Notes: generated by a model not told the origin, from the sequence alone. 62,339 bases of DNA from an uncultured Porphyromonadaceae bacterium (GCA_947175295.1 CAMWMK010000008.1:1-62339); one strand, 5' to 3'; counted from the first letter of the stretch, positions 8,141 to 18,153 are shown. Numbers and translations are program-made.

Positions 8141-8178
8141 AACGATACAATAAAAGTTCATGTCATGAATAGCTACTT
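8121..8178. repeat. Inverted repeat at the convergent cobC/cbiB junction (copies B and C)
   Basis: TAAGTAGCTGTTCAAATT runs forward at 8121-8138. A diverged copy, TTAAGTAGCTATTCATGA, runs on the minus strand from about 8179 to 8163. Together they can form a stem (AAGTAGCT with AGCTACTT) around an A/T-rich loop, so they may also act as a bidirectional terminator. Copy B encodes the CobC C-terminus (LSSCSN) and copy C the CbiB C-terminus (LSSYS). Confidence 0.75.
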
Positions 8179-9098
8179 AACAATCTGAAAATGACAATCA
8201 GGATTATAGCGAGGATTTCAGTACGGCGGTTGATGCAAATGGCCTTTGTGGCGTCAACAGAGGTGAAATCCCTGTGGTGTTCTCCAATGAAGGGTTTGTC
8301 TACACATTCACCGAAGTAATCGTGCGGACCACCGAAACAGCAGTCAAGAATGCCGGCTAAAGCCGCCTCAGGATAACCGCTGTTCGGACTGAGATGTTGA
8401 CTTCCATATTTCCAGACAAACCGCAAGAGCCTCCACCTGCCGGACACCAGTATCATCAGAATCGCTGTCAACCTTGCCGGCAAATAGTTGGCTATATCGT
8501 CGATACGTGCTGCCGCACATCCGAAATCCTTATATCTGGAGTTGCGGTAGCCTATCATCGAATCGAGCGTATTGACCATTTTATAGGCCATCATGCCCGG
8601 CACACCTAAAACAGCATACCAGCAGAGCGGAGCGATCACTCCATCGCTGAGATTCTCGGCCAAGGTCTCAAGCGCGGCGGTACGTATTTCCTGAGCGGAA
8701 AGACACGACGTGTCACGTCCAACAATCCGACCAACCTGTCGACGACCAGATTCAACGGACTCATCAACCGCATCGAATGTCATTCTCACCTCTCTGATAA
8801 GAGTTGTACCGGCAAGACAGTAAAATACCAATATTGACTGCACCGCTATATCGAGCCACCATACGGATGAAAGGAATCTCAAGAACAGCCATGTCACTGC
8901 AAACGTGCCAACTATTAGAAAGACAGACACCAAGGCACCTTTAATCTTTCTGTGAGTACCTTTATTCAAAAGATGCTCCAGACTTGAAATAGCTTTGCCA
9001 AACCAGACCACAGGATGAGGCAGCCCGGCAGGATCGCCAAACATAAGGTCGAGAATCCAACCTATAAGCAAGGGAGAGAGGTTTACAACGATATCCAT
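8163..9098 (-). CDS. cbiB: Adenosylcobinamide-phosphate synthase (membrane)
   Basis: The 311-residue protein has the CbiB hallmarks: an N-terminal LIGWILDLMFGDPAGLPHPV segment, several membrane spans, AETLAENLSDGVIAPL and YKMVNTLDSMIGYRN. It attaches (R)-1-amino-2-propanol phosphate to adenosylcobyric acid. The last gene of the long minus-strand run, it overlaps cobD by 16 bp and converges on cobC with 22 bp between stop codons. Its final residues are encoded by a repeat. Confidence 0.95.
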   Translation of the reverse strand: MDIVVNLSPLLIGWILDLMFGDPAGLPHPVVWFGKAISSLEHLLNKGTHRKIKGALVSVFLIVGTFAVTWLFLRFLSSVWWLDIAVQSILVFYCLAGTTLIREVRMTFDAVDESVESGRRQVGRIVGRDTSCLSAQEIRTAALETLAENLSDGVIAPLCWYAVLGVPGMMAYKMVNTLDSMIGYRNSRYKDFGCAAARIDDIANYLPARLTAILMILVSGRWRLLRFVWKYGSQHLSPNSGYPEAALAGILDCCFGGPHDYFGECVDKPFIGEHHRDFTSVDATKAICINRRTEILAIILIVIFRLLSSYS

Positions 9099-10108
9099 TC
9101 CTCAATACATTTTATAAGCAGCATGTTACTCTCATGATCCTGAGCAGCAACACGAAAATAAGAATCATCCAATGTCTCGAAATTAGACGCATCCCTGATA
9201 AGCAGCCCAAACCTTTCCATAAGCCACTCCTTCAGTTGAGACGCCTTTCCTTTAGGCAACCTGCACAGGATGAAATTACAATAAGTGTCATGACATTCAA
9301 TACCATGACTTCGTAAAGCCTCGGATATGCCTAACGCTTCCTTATGCAGCAGATATCTATCAATGTAATAATCATTCATATGATCCAAAAGATAAAGAGA
9401 CGACTCGATTGCAAAAGAATTCACAGACCATGGCATCCGCATCATACGGAGACCGGATATTATATCTGCCGGGGCTACCGCATAACCTATACGAAGTCCC
9501 GGAACGGCAAACCGCTTGGTCAGCGACTGAAGCATAATCACATTCTTTCGTGACAATACATCACTGACCGTAAGGACATCAACGACAGAATAGTCCGCAT
9601 ATGCCTGATCAAGGACAAACAATGTATCACGCATGGTGTCAATGATCTTGAGAAGTTCCTCCCGAACAAAGGCCTTTCCCGTAGGATTATTGGGATTGCA
9701 GAGCCACACCACATCTGCTTTGCAGGCAGCAAGAGCTCCTTCCAAAACGGTTGATTCTCGGATAAACAGGACTTCATGCCCGAACATTGCGCATGCATCC
9801 TGATATTCACGAAAAGTCGGGACTACAACGGCAGACCTCGATCCCTGCATCTTTCGGGCTATGAGATAGATCGCCTCGGTAGCTCCATTCGTCACGATTA
9901 TATTGTCGGGCGAAACGCCATATGTCTCACTTAGTTTCTTCTCCACGCCGAGCGGTTCAGGTTCCGGATAATTAGACAGAAGTCCCTGACACGAGGCAAG
10001 ATGCCTCATCAATCCCGAATGGTCGACACCCTGATGAATGTTGGTGCTGAAATTAACCCTTACCTTACCGCCGTAGCGGAAAACATCATCTCCATGTCCG
10101 TCAATCAT
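9083..10108 (-). CDS. cobD: L-threonine-O-3-phosphate decarboxylase (PLP enzyme)
   Basis: The 341-residue fold-type I aminotransferase-like protein has family motifs VTNGATEAIYL, LCNPNNPTG, DQAYADY and SLTKRFAVPGLRIGY (PLP lysine). In cobalamin clusters this histidinol-phosphate-aminotransferase relative is CobD, which makes (R)-1-amino-2-propanol phosphate from L-threonine phosphate. Its position between cbiP and cbiB, overlapping both, supports this over HisC. Its substrate requires an L-threonine kinase; none of the PduX type is visible in the window. Confidence 0.9.
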   Translation of the reverse strand: MIDGHGDDVFRYGGKVRVNFSTNIHQGVDHSGLMRHLASCQGLLSNYPEPEPLGVEKKLSETYGVSPDNIIVTNGATEAIYLIARKMQGSRSAVVVPTFREYQDACAMFGHEVLFIRESTVLEGALAACKADVVWLCNPNNPTGKAFVREELLKIIDTMRDTLFVLDQAYADYSVVDVLTVSDVLSRKNVIMLQSLTKRFAVPGLRIGYAVAPADIISGLRMMRMPWSVNSFAIESSLYLLDHMNDYYIDRYLLHKEALGISEALRSHGIECHDTYCNFILCRLPKGKASQLKEWLMERFGLLIRDASNFETLDDSYFRVAAQDHESNMLLIKCIEEWISL

Positions 10109-11570
10109 AATCCATCATTATTTTATAGATTCGGTCAATATCAACGTATTCCCTAAGCCATGCGGCAAGAGCATCATACTGAGACTCCTTGAAAGCATGA
10201 TAATCAAAAGATGCCGTAGACTTCCGCGCTATATATGGAGCCAAAATATAATCCAACACCACCGGGTTATCGAGAATTCCATGTATATAGGAACCGAAAC
10301 ACCGCTCATCAATAAAACATCCGTCTTGGCTCCCTTCAGTATTCAGAGTCAATGGAGATTTGGATTCGGTATGTCCCATATGGATTTCATAACCCTCACA
10401 TATTTCTTCGGAATCAAGAAAACGAAATTGAACCTGCCTTGTAGTCTTGGTATTGGTAAGAACGGTGGAGACAGGTAGGAGTCCCAATCCGGGCAACTCC
10501 CTGATATCACCCTCCACCCCATACGGATCGGACAGCGTTGTACCCATCATCTGATACCCGCCACAAATTCCTATTACACTCTTTCCCGCCTCTCTCGCCC
10601 GGATTATCCGACGGGCGAACCCCTTCTTGCGAAGATGGTTAAGATCAGCAAGAGTATTCTTACTTCCCGGAATTATGATGATGTCGGCTTCATCTACATC
10701 TTCGGGAACTGTAAGATAGAAGAGATTTACCTCGGGATGACGCTCCAGCATATTGAAATCAGTAAAATTAGAGATATGCGGCAAAGCAACAACACCTACC
10801 TTTACCTTATTCTCGGCAATCAATTTGTTTTTATTTTCAAGAGCAACGGAATCCTCTTCCTCTATCTTTATATGATCAGCCATCGGCACGACTCCAAGGA
10901 CAGGAATGCCACACAATTCCTCCAACAAGCGTCTTCCACTCTCAAACAACCTTAGATCACCTCTGAACTTGTTGATGATTATCCCTTTGATACGACTGCG
11001 GTCTTCCGGAGTCTGGAGCATGACCGATCCGTATACGCTTGCAAAAACCCCTCCCCTGTCGATATCGGCTACCAGAATAACATTTGCTCCGGCATAGCGG
11101 GCCATAGACATGTTGACGATATCCCCGTCACGCAGATTCAGTTCAGAAATGCTGCCTGCACCTTCAAGCACAATAGGATTATAACGGGATGAAAGCCTGT
11201 CGAACGCCTCATGAGCCAATCTGCGCAGTTCCTCTTTTCCCTCCTTGCGGAAATAGGAATAGGCATCCCGATTGCCAAAGGGTCTTCCATTTAATACAAC
11301 CTGTGAGGTGTGTTCACCGGATGGTTTCAAAAGAATCGGATTCATATCGGCAGAACAGGGAATACCGGCAGCCTCCGCCTGAACCGCCTGAGCCCTGCCT
11401 ATTTCCAGACCATCGGGAGTGGCAAAGGAATTCAGCGCCATATTCTGGGCCTTGAACGGAGCCGGAGAGTATCCGTCATGAAGAAAGATACGACACAATC
11501 CGGTTGCGATGAGGCTTTTACCAACATCGCTTCCTGTACCGGCCAACATTATAGGTGACAATCGTTTCAT
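10101..11570 (-). CDS. cbiP: Cobyric acid synthase, glutamine-dependent
   Basis: The 489-residue protein (CbiP/CobQ) starts with an ATP-binding synthetase domain (GTGSDVGKSLIATGLC near residue 11) and ends with a class I glutaminase-like domain whose nucleophile lies in VIGICGGYQMMG, with SYIHGILDN near the C-terminus. It amidates four side chains of adenosylcobyrinate a,c-diamide. It overlaps its neighbours by 4-8 bp. Confidence 0.96.
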   Translation of the reverse strand: MKRLSPIMLAGTGSDVGKSLIATGLCRIFLHDGYSPAPFKAQNMALNSFATPDGLEIGRAQAVQAEAAGIPCSADMNPILLKPSGEHTSQVVLNGRPFGNRDAYSYFRKEGKEELRRLAHEAFDRLSSRYNPIVLEGAGSISELNLRDGDIVNMSMARYAGANVILVADIDRGGVFASVYGSVMLQTPEDRSRIKGIIINKFRGDLRLFESGRRLLEELCGIPVLGVVPMADHIKIEEEDSVALENKNKLIAENKVKVGVVALPHISNFTDFNMLERHPEVNLFYLTVPEDVDEADIIIIPGSKNTLADLNHLRKKGFARRIIRAREAGKSVIGICGGYQMMGTTLSDPYGVEGDIRELPGLGLLPVSTVLTNTKTTRQVQFRFLDSEEICEGYEIHMGHTESKSPLTLNTEGSQDGCFIDERCFGSYIHGILDNPVVLDYILAPYIARKSTASFDYHAFKESQYDALAAWLREYVDIDRIYKIMMDYD

Positions 11571-12139
11571 TTTAGCTTTCGTTTATATCCAAATTCTCTC
11601 CATACTTCTTCACTGCAACCGGAATGCTGAAGTTCATAACGCGCCATGATAAAGAAAAGGTCAGACAGACGGTTGACGTACTGAAGAATATTCTCAGGCA
11701 CCGGATCCAGATCATTAAGATGCCATAGATTCCTCTCCGCCCTTCTCGCAGTCACTCTCGCCTGTTGCATCACGGTAGCCAATTGTGTTCCTCCCGGCAG
11801 GATGAAACTATCGGGAGGTGTACACTGCGAATTGATGTCGTCGATCCAACGTTCCAGTTCACCGACAAGATTATCCGGAAGTTGATTAGGATTATTCGCG
11901 CGTTGTTCGTCCAGCGTAGCTACAAGACTCATCAGGCTCATTAGATTGACTTGTATTTCACGGAGCTTAGGCTGCCACATATGATCGGAAGCCAGCGATG
12001 TGCGTAAAGCACCCACTGCTACGTTAAGTTCATCAAGAGTGCCGTTAGCCTCTATGCGAATATCGGTTTTAGGCACCCTCAATCCACCATGAATGGCAGT
12101 AGCGCCTTTATCTCCAGTCCTTGTGTATATCCTGTTCAT
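11567..12139 (-). CDS. cobO: Cob(I)yrinic acid a,c-diamide adenosyltransferase, PduO type
   Basis: The protein has the PduO-type ATP:corrinoid adenosyltransferase motifs: YTRTGDKGATAIHGG at the N-terminus, a central GTLDELN, and ARRAERNLWHLN with YVNRLSDLFFIMAR. It adds the 5'-deoxyadenosyl ligand to the cobalt. I place the start at the ATG at 12139, which forms an ATGA overlap with the cbiA stop; a TTG at 12148 would add three residues. The length, 190 residues, is normal for the family. Named cobO by role, but it belongs to the PduO family. Confidence 0.92.
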   Translation of the reverse strand: MNRIYTRTGDKGATAIHGGLRVPKTDIRIEANGTLDELNVAVGALRTSLASDHMWQPKLREIQVNLMSLMSLVATLDEQRANNPNQLPDNLVGELERWIDDINSQCTPPDSFILPGGTQLATVMQQARVTARRAERNLWHLNDLDPVPENILQYVNRLSDLFFIMARYELQHSGCSEEVWREFGYKRKLK

Positions 12140-13416
12140 TGATTCCAAAGTTTAAATATGTCTGCCTCTCCCCAATAGAGGTGAGTGTATCCTGCGAAGG
12201 TATTACGGTATCTATATACCGGGGTCGCTACATGCAATCCCTTCACATTGAGCTGTTGCGCCACGGATGTAAGATCTGCTGAATCCAAAGTATGGGAATA
12301 ATGAAATTCATGTCCCCTCAGATTTAATCCGGGGAAACCAACCTGCCTATACCCTAATGTCAGTCGGGCATTATCCATTGTGGTCTTCAAAGGGAAAACT
12401 CCACACATCCGCCTCCCGTCGATCTCCTCTGTCAGATATATCATGCCTCCGCATTCAGCCAGTATCTTCCCTCCCGCTTCCGCATATTCCTTTATTGCCT
12501 TACGCATACCGGCATTTCGCTCCAGTGCGTCAGCGAAAAGTTCAGGATATCCTCCCGGAAGATAGAGCAAGTCTGCATCAGGAAGAGAAGTATCGTGCAA
12601 GGGAGAGAAGTAGTTGATTCTACTACGCAACGCATCTATGTTGACAGGATAGATAAAGTTAAAAGCTTCATCTTTTGCTACGGCAACTACCCTATTATTA
12701 ACGGCTATCTCATACTGCTTCGGTATGTCTGAATCCACCTCTGTCAGCGAGAGCAGAGTCTCAATATCCACATTACATTCCACTTCTTTAGCCGCCTCAT
12801 TGATAAACCGCTCTATTTCAGCGACAGAATCGAGTGACAGTCCTAAATGTCGTGACGGTGTCTTAAGGGCATCGTTCTTGCGGATATAGCCTAATGAAGG
12901 AATCCCGGTCTCCGCACACGCATCTTTAAGGAATGCATAATGATTTTCAGATGCGACACGATTGAAGACCACGCCTACAACCCTTATGTCATTGCGAAAA
13001 CGAGTAAATCCATATATAGTGGCGGCGACTGAAAAAGCCGTAGACGCTGCATTGACAAGAAGGACAACCGGAATATCCAGTTTCCCGGCCAAATCGGCAC
13101 TGCTTCCGGCCATCTTGTCATACCCGTCAAACATACCCATGACTCCCTCAACGATATTTATATCGGAGCCAGCTCCGTATCGACAGTAGATCTCCTTTAC
13201 GTGCTTTTCAGACGACATGAACAGATCCAGATTTATAGAACTGCGTCCGGTTGCCAGAGTATGGTATTGTGTATCTATATAATCGGGACCGCACTTGAAT
13301 GGCTGCACCGTCAGCCCCCTTCGCGACAGGGCTTTCATAAGTCCCAGCGAAAGGGTGGTCTTGCCGCTTCCTGACGAAGCCGCCGCTATAAGAAACGAAC
13401 TCTTTTTCATAGCCAT
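12136..13416 (-). CDS. cbiA: Cobyrinate a,c-diamide synthase
   Basis: The 426-residue protein has the CbiA/CobB layout: an N-terminal P-loop (ASSGSGKTTLSLGL), VEGVMGMFDG, and a C-terminal glutaminase domain with the nucleophile cysteine in AECGGMIYL plus HEFHYSH. It amidates the a and c side chains of cobyrinate using glutamine. Its 3' end overlaps the adenosyltransferase start, and its 5' end overlaps the cbiJ-cbiD fusion by 10 bp. Confidence 0.96.
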   Translation of the reverse strand: MAMKKSSFLIAAASSGSGKTTLSLGLMKALSRRGLTVQPFKCGPDYIDTQYHTLATGRSSINLDLFMSSEKHVKEIYCRYGAGSDINIVEGVMGMFDGYDKMAGSSADLAGKLDIPVVLLVNAASTAFSVAATIYGFTRFRNDIRVVGVVFNRVASENHYAFLKDACAETGIPSLGYIRKNDALKTPSRHLGLSLDSVAEIERFINEAAKEVECNVDIETLLSLTEVDSDIPKQYEIAVNNRVVAVAKDEAFNFIYPVNIDALRSRINYFSPLHDTSLPDADLLYLPGGYPELFADALERNAGMRKAIKEYAEAGGKILAECGGMIYLTEEIDGRRMCGVFPLKTTMDNARLTLGYRQVGFPGLNLRGHEFHYSHTLDSADLTSVAQQLNVKGLHVATPVYRYRNTFAGYTHLYWGEADIFKLWNQ

Positions 13417-15203
13417 GTCTTACTTAATATCTTACCGTCGTCTGCTATGAGGACAGCATCTAAATTCCCTTTAAAAATCTCAGAGCAATGCAAAAGACAG
13501 CGTCTTAAAAGCTCAGGAAAAAAGCGTGCAGCATCGGCATCATTAAGAAGTGAAGAAAGTTCCCTTGCAAGAGAAAGACCGGATATGACTTCCTTGGAAT
13601 CTCCCGAGCAACCGCATTCCTCGGCCAAAGACTTAAGGAAATTCCTGTTTACCGTCACTTTATGGCTGTGTGTATCCATATTGCCTTCCGCGAGTTTCAC
13701 CGCCTTTCCCAACATAAGACCAATAACGAGGTGATTGACTCCACACTCCTCTGCTATCTTCATGGTCTCTCCAATAGCATTGCCATAATGAATAAAGGCC
13801 TGTTGAGGCAACCCGGGGAAAATAGCCTTCATGTATTTCTCGCTTTTGCCACCGGAATTCACAACCACCATTTCGCAACCATTGGCCAACGCCACATTCA
13901 CCTCTCTCCTGATGGACTCCAGAAACGCTTCATGTGAGAATGGACGCACTATGCCGGATGTGCCGATAATGGAAACCCCACCCACGACGCCAACCCTTGG
14001 ATTGAAAGTCTTTTCCGCAAGTTCTTCTCCACCTTCCAGAGACACCGTCACGTCAAGTCCACCATCATATAAAGCCGAAAGTTCGGAACTCATCATAGAG
14101 CGCGGAACCGGATTGATGGCCGCCTCTCCCACAGGGAGTCCAAGTCCGGGCAGAGTAACAGTCCCGATCCCCTCTCCTCCAAAGAAGCGGATTCCATCAT
14201 GCTCCGCAAATGAAACCTTAACAGATATCAATGACTTGTCGGTCACATCCGGATCGTCGCCGGCATCCTTGATTACTCCGGCTACAGCAAAAGCCTTTCC
14301 AACCGTTATTGAGTCTACGGGCATATGAAGGGTCTCTCCTTCCGGTATCTTGAATTCGATGTCTCTCACCTTCTTCCCGGTCAATAATGCCATCAGGGCA
14401 GCCTTAGCTGCAGCTGTGGCACAAGAACCTGTAGTAAAACCTGTATGCAACGAATAAAAGTCAGGCAACAGCCCTTCTATCTCACGTCTAAGTCCATGAC
14501 GACCGTCTACGACAATAAAGTCATCCGACAGTTGCGGACGCTTGACTACAAAAACCTTAATTCCGTAACGCTCAGCCGCCTCGATCTTTTCTAAAAAACC
14601 ACCGGTCTCTCCACTTTCCTTGGTCAGAACAGCATCCGGCTGAATAGTCTGAATTAAGGAATCCACAGAACAGTCATCATAATATACAAGTCTATCCATA
14701 GGGAATCCTTCTTCCGTCGCAATCCTGACAGACTCATCGCGCTGCAGTATACGGAACCAAGTCTCATGCTTACTCCAATATGGTTTGAGATTCCTTATGG
14801 TCTGCACTCCGGTCAACGCAAGAAGTCTTTCAGTTCCTGCATTCTCCATGACTTTCACCGCCTCCTCAAAGCCGTCGCACCAAACTATGTTTTCGTAGCC
14901 AACGTAAGGATACCTGCGCTCAAACCTTATGACCGGAATGCCAAGTTCACGGCTGACCTTGTCTACTGTGGAATGCAGCGACGATGCAAACGGATGCGCC
15001 GCATCAATTATCAGACGTATCGCGTTAGCGCTACAGAAGCCAACTATGTCCGAGTGTGTCATTGCGCCATGAATGTGTTGGCCATGAGCACATTCTATCT
15101 TCTGAAGATCTCCCCGCGTCGAGTAGAAATAGTGTCCCACGCCTTCGTCGAGCGTCTTCACCGATATACGACCTTCCGTCGTTCCACCGAAAACAAGTAT
15201 CAT
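13407..15203 (-). CDS. cbiJ-cbiD: Fused precorrin-6A reductase and cobalt-precorrin-5B C1-methyltransferase
   Basis: Residues 1 to about 245 are a CbiJ/CobK reductase (N-terminal ILVFGGTTEGR; AAHPFASSLH; LTKESGETGG). Residues about 253-598 are CbiD, beginning with HTGFTTGSCATAAAKAA. CbiD methylates C1 of cobalt-precorrin-5B; CbiJ reduces cobalt-precorrin-6A, the product of CbiD, so the fusion joins consecutive steps. Both halves look complete. The frame overlaps cbiA and cbiGF by 4-10 bp. Confidence 0.94.
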   Translation of the reverse strand: MILVFGGTTEGRISVKTLDEGVGHYFYSTRGDLQKIECAHGQHIHGAMTHSDIVGFCSANAIRLIIDAAHPFASSLHSTVDKVSRELGIPVIRFERRYPYVGYENIVWCDGFEEAVKVMENAGTERLLALTGVQTIRNLKPYWSKHETWFRILQRDESVRIATEEGFPMDRLVYYDDCSVDSLIQTIQPDAVLTKESGETGGFLEKIEAAERYGIKVFVVKRPQLSDDFIVVDGRHGLRREIEGLLPDFYSLHTGFTTGSCATAAAKAALMALLTGKKVRDIEFKIPEGETLHMPVDSITVGKAFAVAGVIKDAGDDPDVTDKSLISVKVSFAEHDGIRFFGGEGIGTVTLPGLGLPVGEAAINPVPRSMMSSELSALYDGGLDVTVSLEGGEELAEKTFNPRVGVVGGVSIIGTSGIVRPFSHEAFLESIRREVNVALANGCEMVVVNSGGKSEKYMKAIFPGLPQQAFIHYGNAIGETMKIAEECGVNHLVIGLMLGKAVKLAEGNMDTHSHKVTVNRNFLKSLAEECGCSGDSKEVISGLSLARELSSLLNDADAARFFPELLRRCLLHCSEIFKGNLDAVLIADDGKILSKTWL

Positions 15204-16969
15204 TTCCTGAAAAGATGCTTGAAACCATCATTATAAAGGCGTGACAGCCCTTCACGATTGTCTATCGCCTCGCCCACCACAAGAAGAGTAGTCAGAGTGA
15301 GCTGATTATCATGAACTATCTTTGCCAGATCCTTAAGCTGACCACGATAGATCTTCTCTTCTTTCCAAGTCAGTTTGTAGCATGCAGCTACAGGAGTCTC
15401 AGGGGGATATGCCATCAAAAGCTCCCTCTGCACATCATCTACGATTCCAGCGCTGAGATATATGCACATCGTGCTCTGTGACGCTGCAAGTCTATGAAGC
15501 TGCTCTTTTTCCGGCATTGGTGTGCGACCCTCCCCTCTCGTCAGAATAATGGTCTGCACTTTTTCGGGAATCGTAAACTGAGATTTCAAAGCGGCAGCCG
15601 CCGCCTGGAATGATGAGATACCCGGTGTGATATGGTAGTTCATGCCATACCGGTCAAAGTAGGCCATCTGTTCTTGAATCGCACCATATATGCAAGGGTC
15701 GCCTGTATGAAGACGAACCACGAGTTTGTCTCTGTCATAAAATTCCTTCATTAAAGCAAACTGCTCTTCAAGATTCATTGAAGCAGAACTTCTCACTACG
15801 CAACCGGGCTTGGCATAGTAAGTCAATTCTATAGGCACAAGACTTCCGGCATATAGGATAAGGTCGGCACGCTCAAGGAAACGCTTTCCACGCACCGATA
15901 CGAGCTCAGGATCGCCCGGACCAGCCCCTACTATCTCTATATGACCACCACGCAATGCTCCTTTATCAAGAGCGACGGCAAATGTGAAATCAGAGTCTTC
16001 AGAAACCTTGCCCTTATGCTTCTCCAATATAATTTTACCATAATCAGACGATTTTATGGCGCAGCTTTCCGCAACCCCCGGAACGCCCGTAACTTCCATC
16101 ACCTTATCCGAAGCATTCGGGACAACGATGCCTACGAGTTGATCGGGGGTATATATGTTGCACATATGAATGTTTTGCCACTTTGACAGATCAGCAAGAA
16201 GAGGCTCGTCTTTCTTCAAATCAATTGTAGAAACCGACTTTATTGCCTTCGGACTGATGCCATTCTCAACCAAAGTCTTGCCGATATACTCCGCCACTCC
16301 GTCAGGATTGCAACCGCGCCGGCAACCAATGCCAAGATTCAACACCAACGGACGATAGAAGAGAGTGGGGACATCAAAATCATATACATATGGAGTCACA
16401 GCAATAATCAGTTGATATTGCTTCATATCAGTTCGATCAGTGACAACAGAGACATTGGGAGGAAGTGTTGATTCAAGATAATCTGTTCCATTGTCGCGGA
16501 TATCGAGCAAGAGACCTACCGACTTTCCATTTACAAGCGTAGCAATTGCTTGATTCATCTCTGTTCGCGATGCATCGGTGGCCCAGCCCATACACTTTCC
16601 CATAATGTCGAGTTTCCACGCTCCGATGTTATCACTCTGAGTAGTGACCACCGGTCTCGCTCCTAAGATGTGAGCCACTTCCTCACACAAGCGGTTGGCA
16701 CCACCGACGTGGCCGGAAAGGATCGCTATGGCATTGCGGCCGACACTATCCACACAAATTACAGCCGGATCCGTGTATTTGTCATTTACCATTGGGGCTA
16801 TCATACGCACACATATTCCCAACGCTCCTATAAAGATAATCGCCTCTATTGCCGTGTAATCAACAGAAGAGAACGCTCTTTGGTCAATAAGTACATACTC
16901 GGATCTTTCTTTCTGTATTATCTCTCCTAACTTTAGTCCGGCATCGTTTATATATACTATATATTTCAT
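15200..16969 (-). CDS. cbiG-cbiF: Fused CbiG hydrolase and cobalt-precorrin-4 C11-methyltransferase
   Basis: Residues 1 to about 335 are CbiG (ALGICVRMIAP; ILSGHVGGANRL; NLGIGCRRGC), which opens the ring lactone of cobalt-precorrin-5A. Residues about 342-589 are CbiF/CobM, a class III methyltransferase (IVGAGPGDPELVSVRG; LHTGDPCIYGA; TPGISSFQAAAAAL) that methylates C11 of cobalt-precorrin-4. CbiF and CbiG act one after the other. The fusion lies at 4-bp overlaps with both neighbours. Confidence 0.94.
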   Translation of the reverse strand: MKYIVYINDAGLKLGEIIQKERSEYVLIDQRAFSSVDYTAIEAIIFIGALGICVRMIAPMVNDKYTDPAVICVDSVGRNAIAILSGHVGGANRLCEEVAHILGARPVVTTQSDNIGAWKLDIMGKCMGWATDASRTEMNQAIATLVNGKSVGLLLDIRDNGTDYLESTLPPNVSVVTDRTDMKQYQLIIAVTPYVYDFDVPTLFYRPLVLNLGIGCRRGCNPDGVAEYIGKTLVENGISPKAIKSVSTIDLKKDEPLLADLSKWQNIHMCNIYTPDQLVGIVVPNASDKVMEVTGVPGVAESCAIKSSDYGKIILEKHKGKVSEDSDFTFAVALDKGALRGGHIEIVGAGPGDPELVSVRGKRFLERADLILYAGSLVPIELTYYAKPGCVVRSSASMNLEEQFALMKEFYDRDKLVVRLHTGDPCIYGAIQEQMAYFDRYGMNYHITPGISSFQAAAAALKSQFTIPEKVQTIILTRGEGRTPMPEKEQLHRLAASQSTMCIYLSAGIVDDVQRELLMAYPPETPVAACYKLTWKEEKIYRGQLKDLAKIVHDNQLTLTTLLVVGEAIDNREGLSRLYNDGFKHLFRK

Positions 16970-18153
16970 TTTGCTTTCAGTATTGTTATCGGGTTATGAT
17001 CATCTAAAATCAGTATGTGCTCAGCTTCAATGACTCCACCGCAGGCATTCACAGTCTTGCGGAATACGTTGCAACTTTCCGCGCTGACAGAGTTAAAGAC
17101 AATAACTCCGCCTTTGTTTAAAACCTTATATATGCGACCGACCATCTCATCAAGCCTTCCGCCATGTCCACCTATGAACACTGCATCCGGAGCGGGATAG
17201 CGACTTAGATCGCAGTCCATAAAGTCTCCGATCACTCCAGTTATCCCGGGCGCTCCAAATTTTCGACTGTTATCAACCAGAAGTTTCCTCGATTCTTCCC
17301 TACGCTCGAAGGCCACCACTTCAAGCGTAGGAAACTGAAGCTTGGCCTCTATCGAAACGGAGCCCGTGCAGAAACCAATGTCCCAAAGGGTCTGCCTCCC
17401 ATAAAGGTCAAGCATTGAGAGTGTCAGCAATCGGACAGGCATCTTAGTGATCATATTAGTTCTTCCCTCAAGATGAAAAAACTCCGTCTCGGGGATTCCG
17501 AAATATCTCTTACGGGAATATGTCTTGGAAAGTATAATGCAGTTCGGGTGAGAAAAGGCTTTGCCGGAGGCTTCTTCAAGAGAATAAGACCTGACAAGCT
17601 CTTCATCCTCATTCCCAAGATTCTCTCCTACCGTCATCATATAATTGTCATATCCATATTCAAGCAATCTGCCTGCAATCTCCGCAGGTCCCTTTTTATG
17701 GTCGGTCAATACACCTATAAGGCGGAACTGCCCGATGACAGCGGCATCAAGCCCCTTCCATGGTCTACCAGTCACCGATACATTCACTATATCCGCATAT
17801 GGAACAAGCATACGATGGGCAAGCATCTGAATTGAATTGAACGACGGATAGACCGCCATCAGGCAATCAGGGAACTCACGACGAAGAGTAGCGGCAAATC
17901 CATAAAACAATGGGTCGCCCGATGCAAACACTATAATCCGCTCATATCCTGAATACTCAGTCCATACCTCATCCAACGGAACGACTATATCAATCCATAC
18001 ACAACCGGAGGGCAGAAGATCCTTCACTATCTCATGATGGCGTCTGCCTCCTGAAAAGACATGGCCGGTGGCGATTATGCCACTCACTTCAGGAGTAAAC
18101 CACTGACTGCGGCTATCGGACAGTCCAATAACTATAAACTGCTTCTCAGACAT
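16966..18153 (-). CDS. cbiE-cbiT: Fused cobalt-precorrin-7 C5- and precorrin-6B C15-methyltransferase (decarboxylating)
   Basis: Residues 1 to about 210 resemble CbiE (VIGLSDS; FASGDPLFYGFA; YPSFNSIQML). Residues about 220-395 are CbiT, a class I methyltransferase with SAM loop DIGFCTGSVSIEA at 258-270. The pair equals CobL of the aerobic pathway. CbiT decarboxylates and methylates at C15; CbiE methylates C5. The loop has FC where many homologues have AG; this variant appears usual for Bacteroidetes CobL, to my recollection. Confidence 0.93.
   Translation of the reverse strand: MSEKQFIVIGLSDSRSQWFTPEVSGIIATGHVFSGGRRHHEIVKDLLPSGCVWIDIVVPLDEVWTEYSGYERIIVFASGDPLFYGFAATLRREFPDCLMAVYPSFNSIQMLAHRMLVPYADIVNVSVTGRPWKGLDAAVIGQFRLIGVLTDHKKGPAEIAGRLLEYGYDNYMMTVGENLGNEDEELVRSYSLEEASGKAFSHPNCIILSKTYSRKRYFGIPETEFFHLEGRTNMITKMPVRLLTLSMLDLYGRQTLWDIGFCTGSVSIEAKLQFPTLEVVAFERREESRKLLVDNSRKFGAPGITGVIGDFMDCDLSRYPAPDAVFIGGHGGRLDEMVGRIYKVLNKGGVIVFNSVSAESCNVFRKTVNACGGVIEAEHILILDDHNPITILKAK

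Noticed and set aside
16966..18153. Altered SAM loop (DIGFCTG) in CbiT as possible inactivation
   Set aside because: The rest of the motif is intact and this variant appears usual for Bacteroidetes CobL, so loss of function is not supported.
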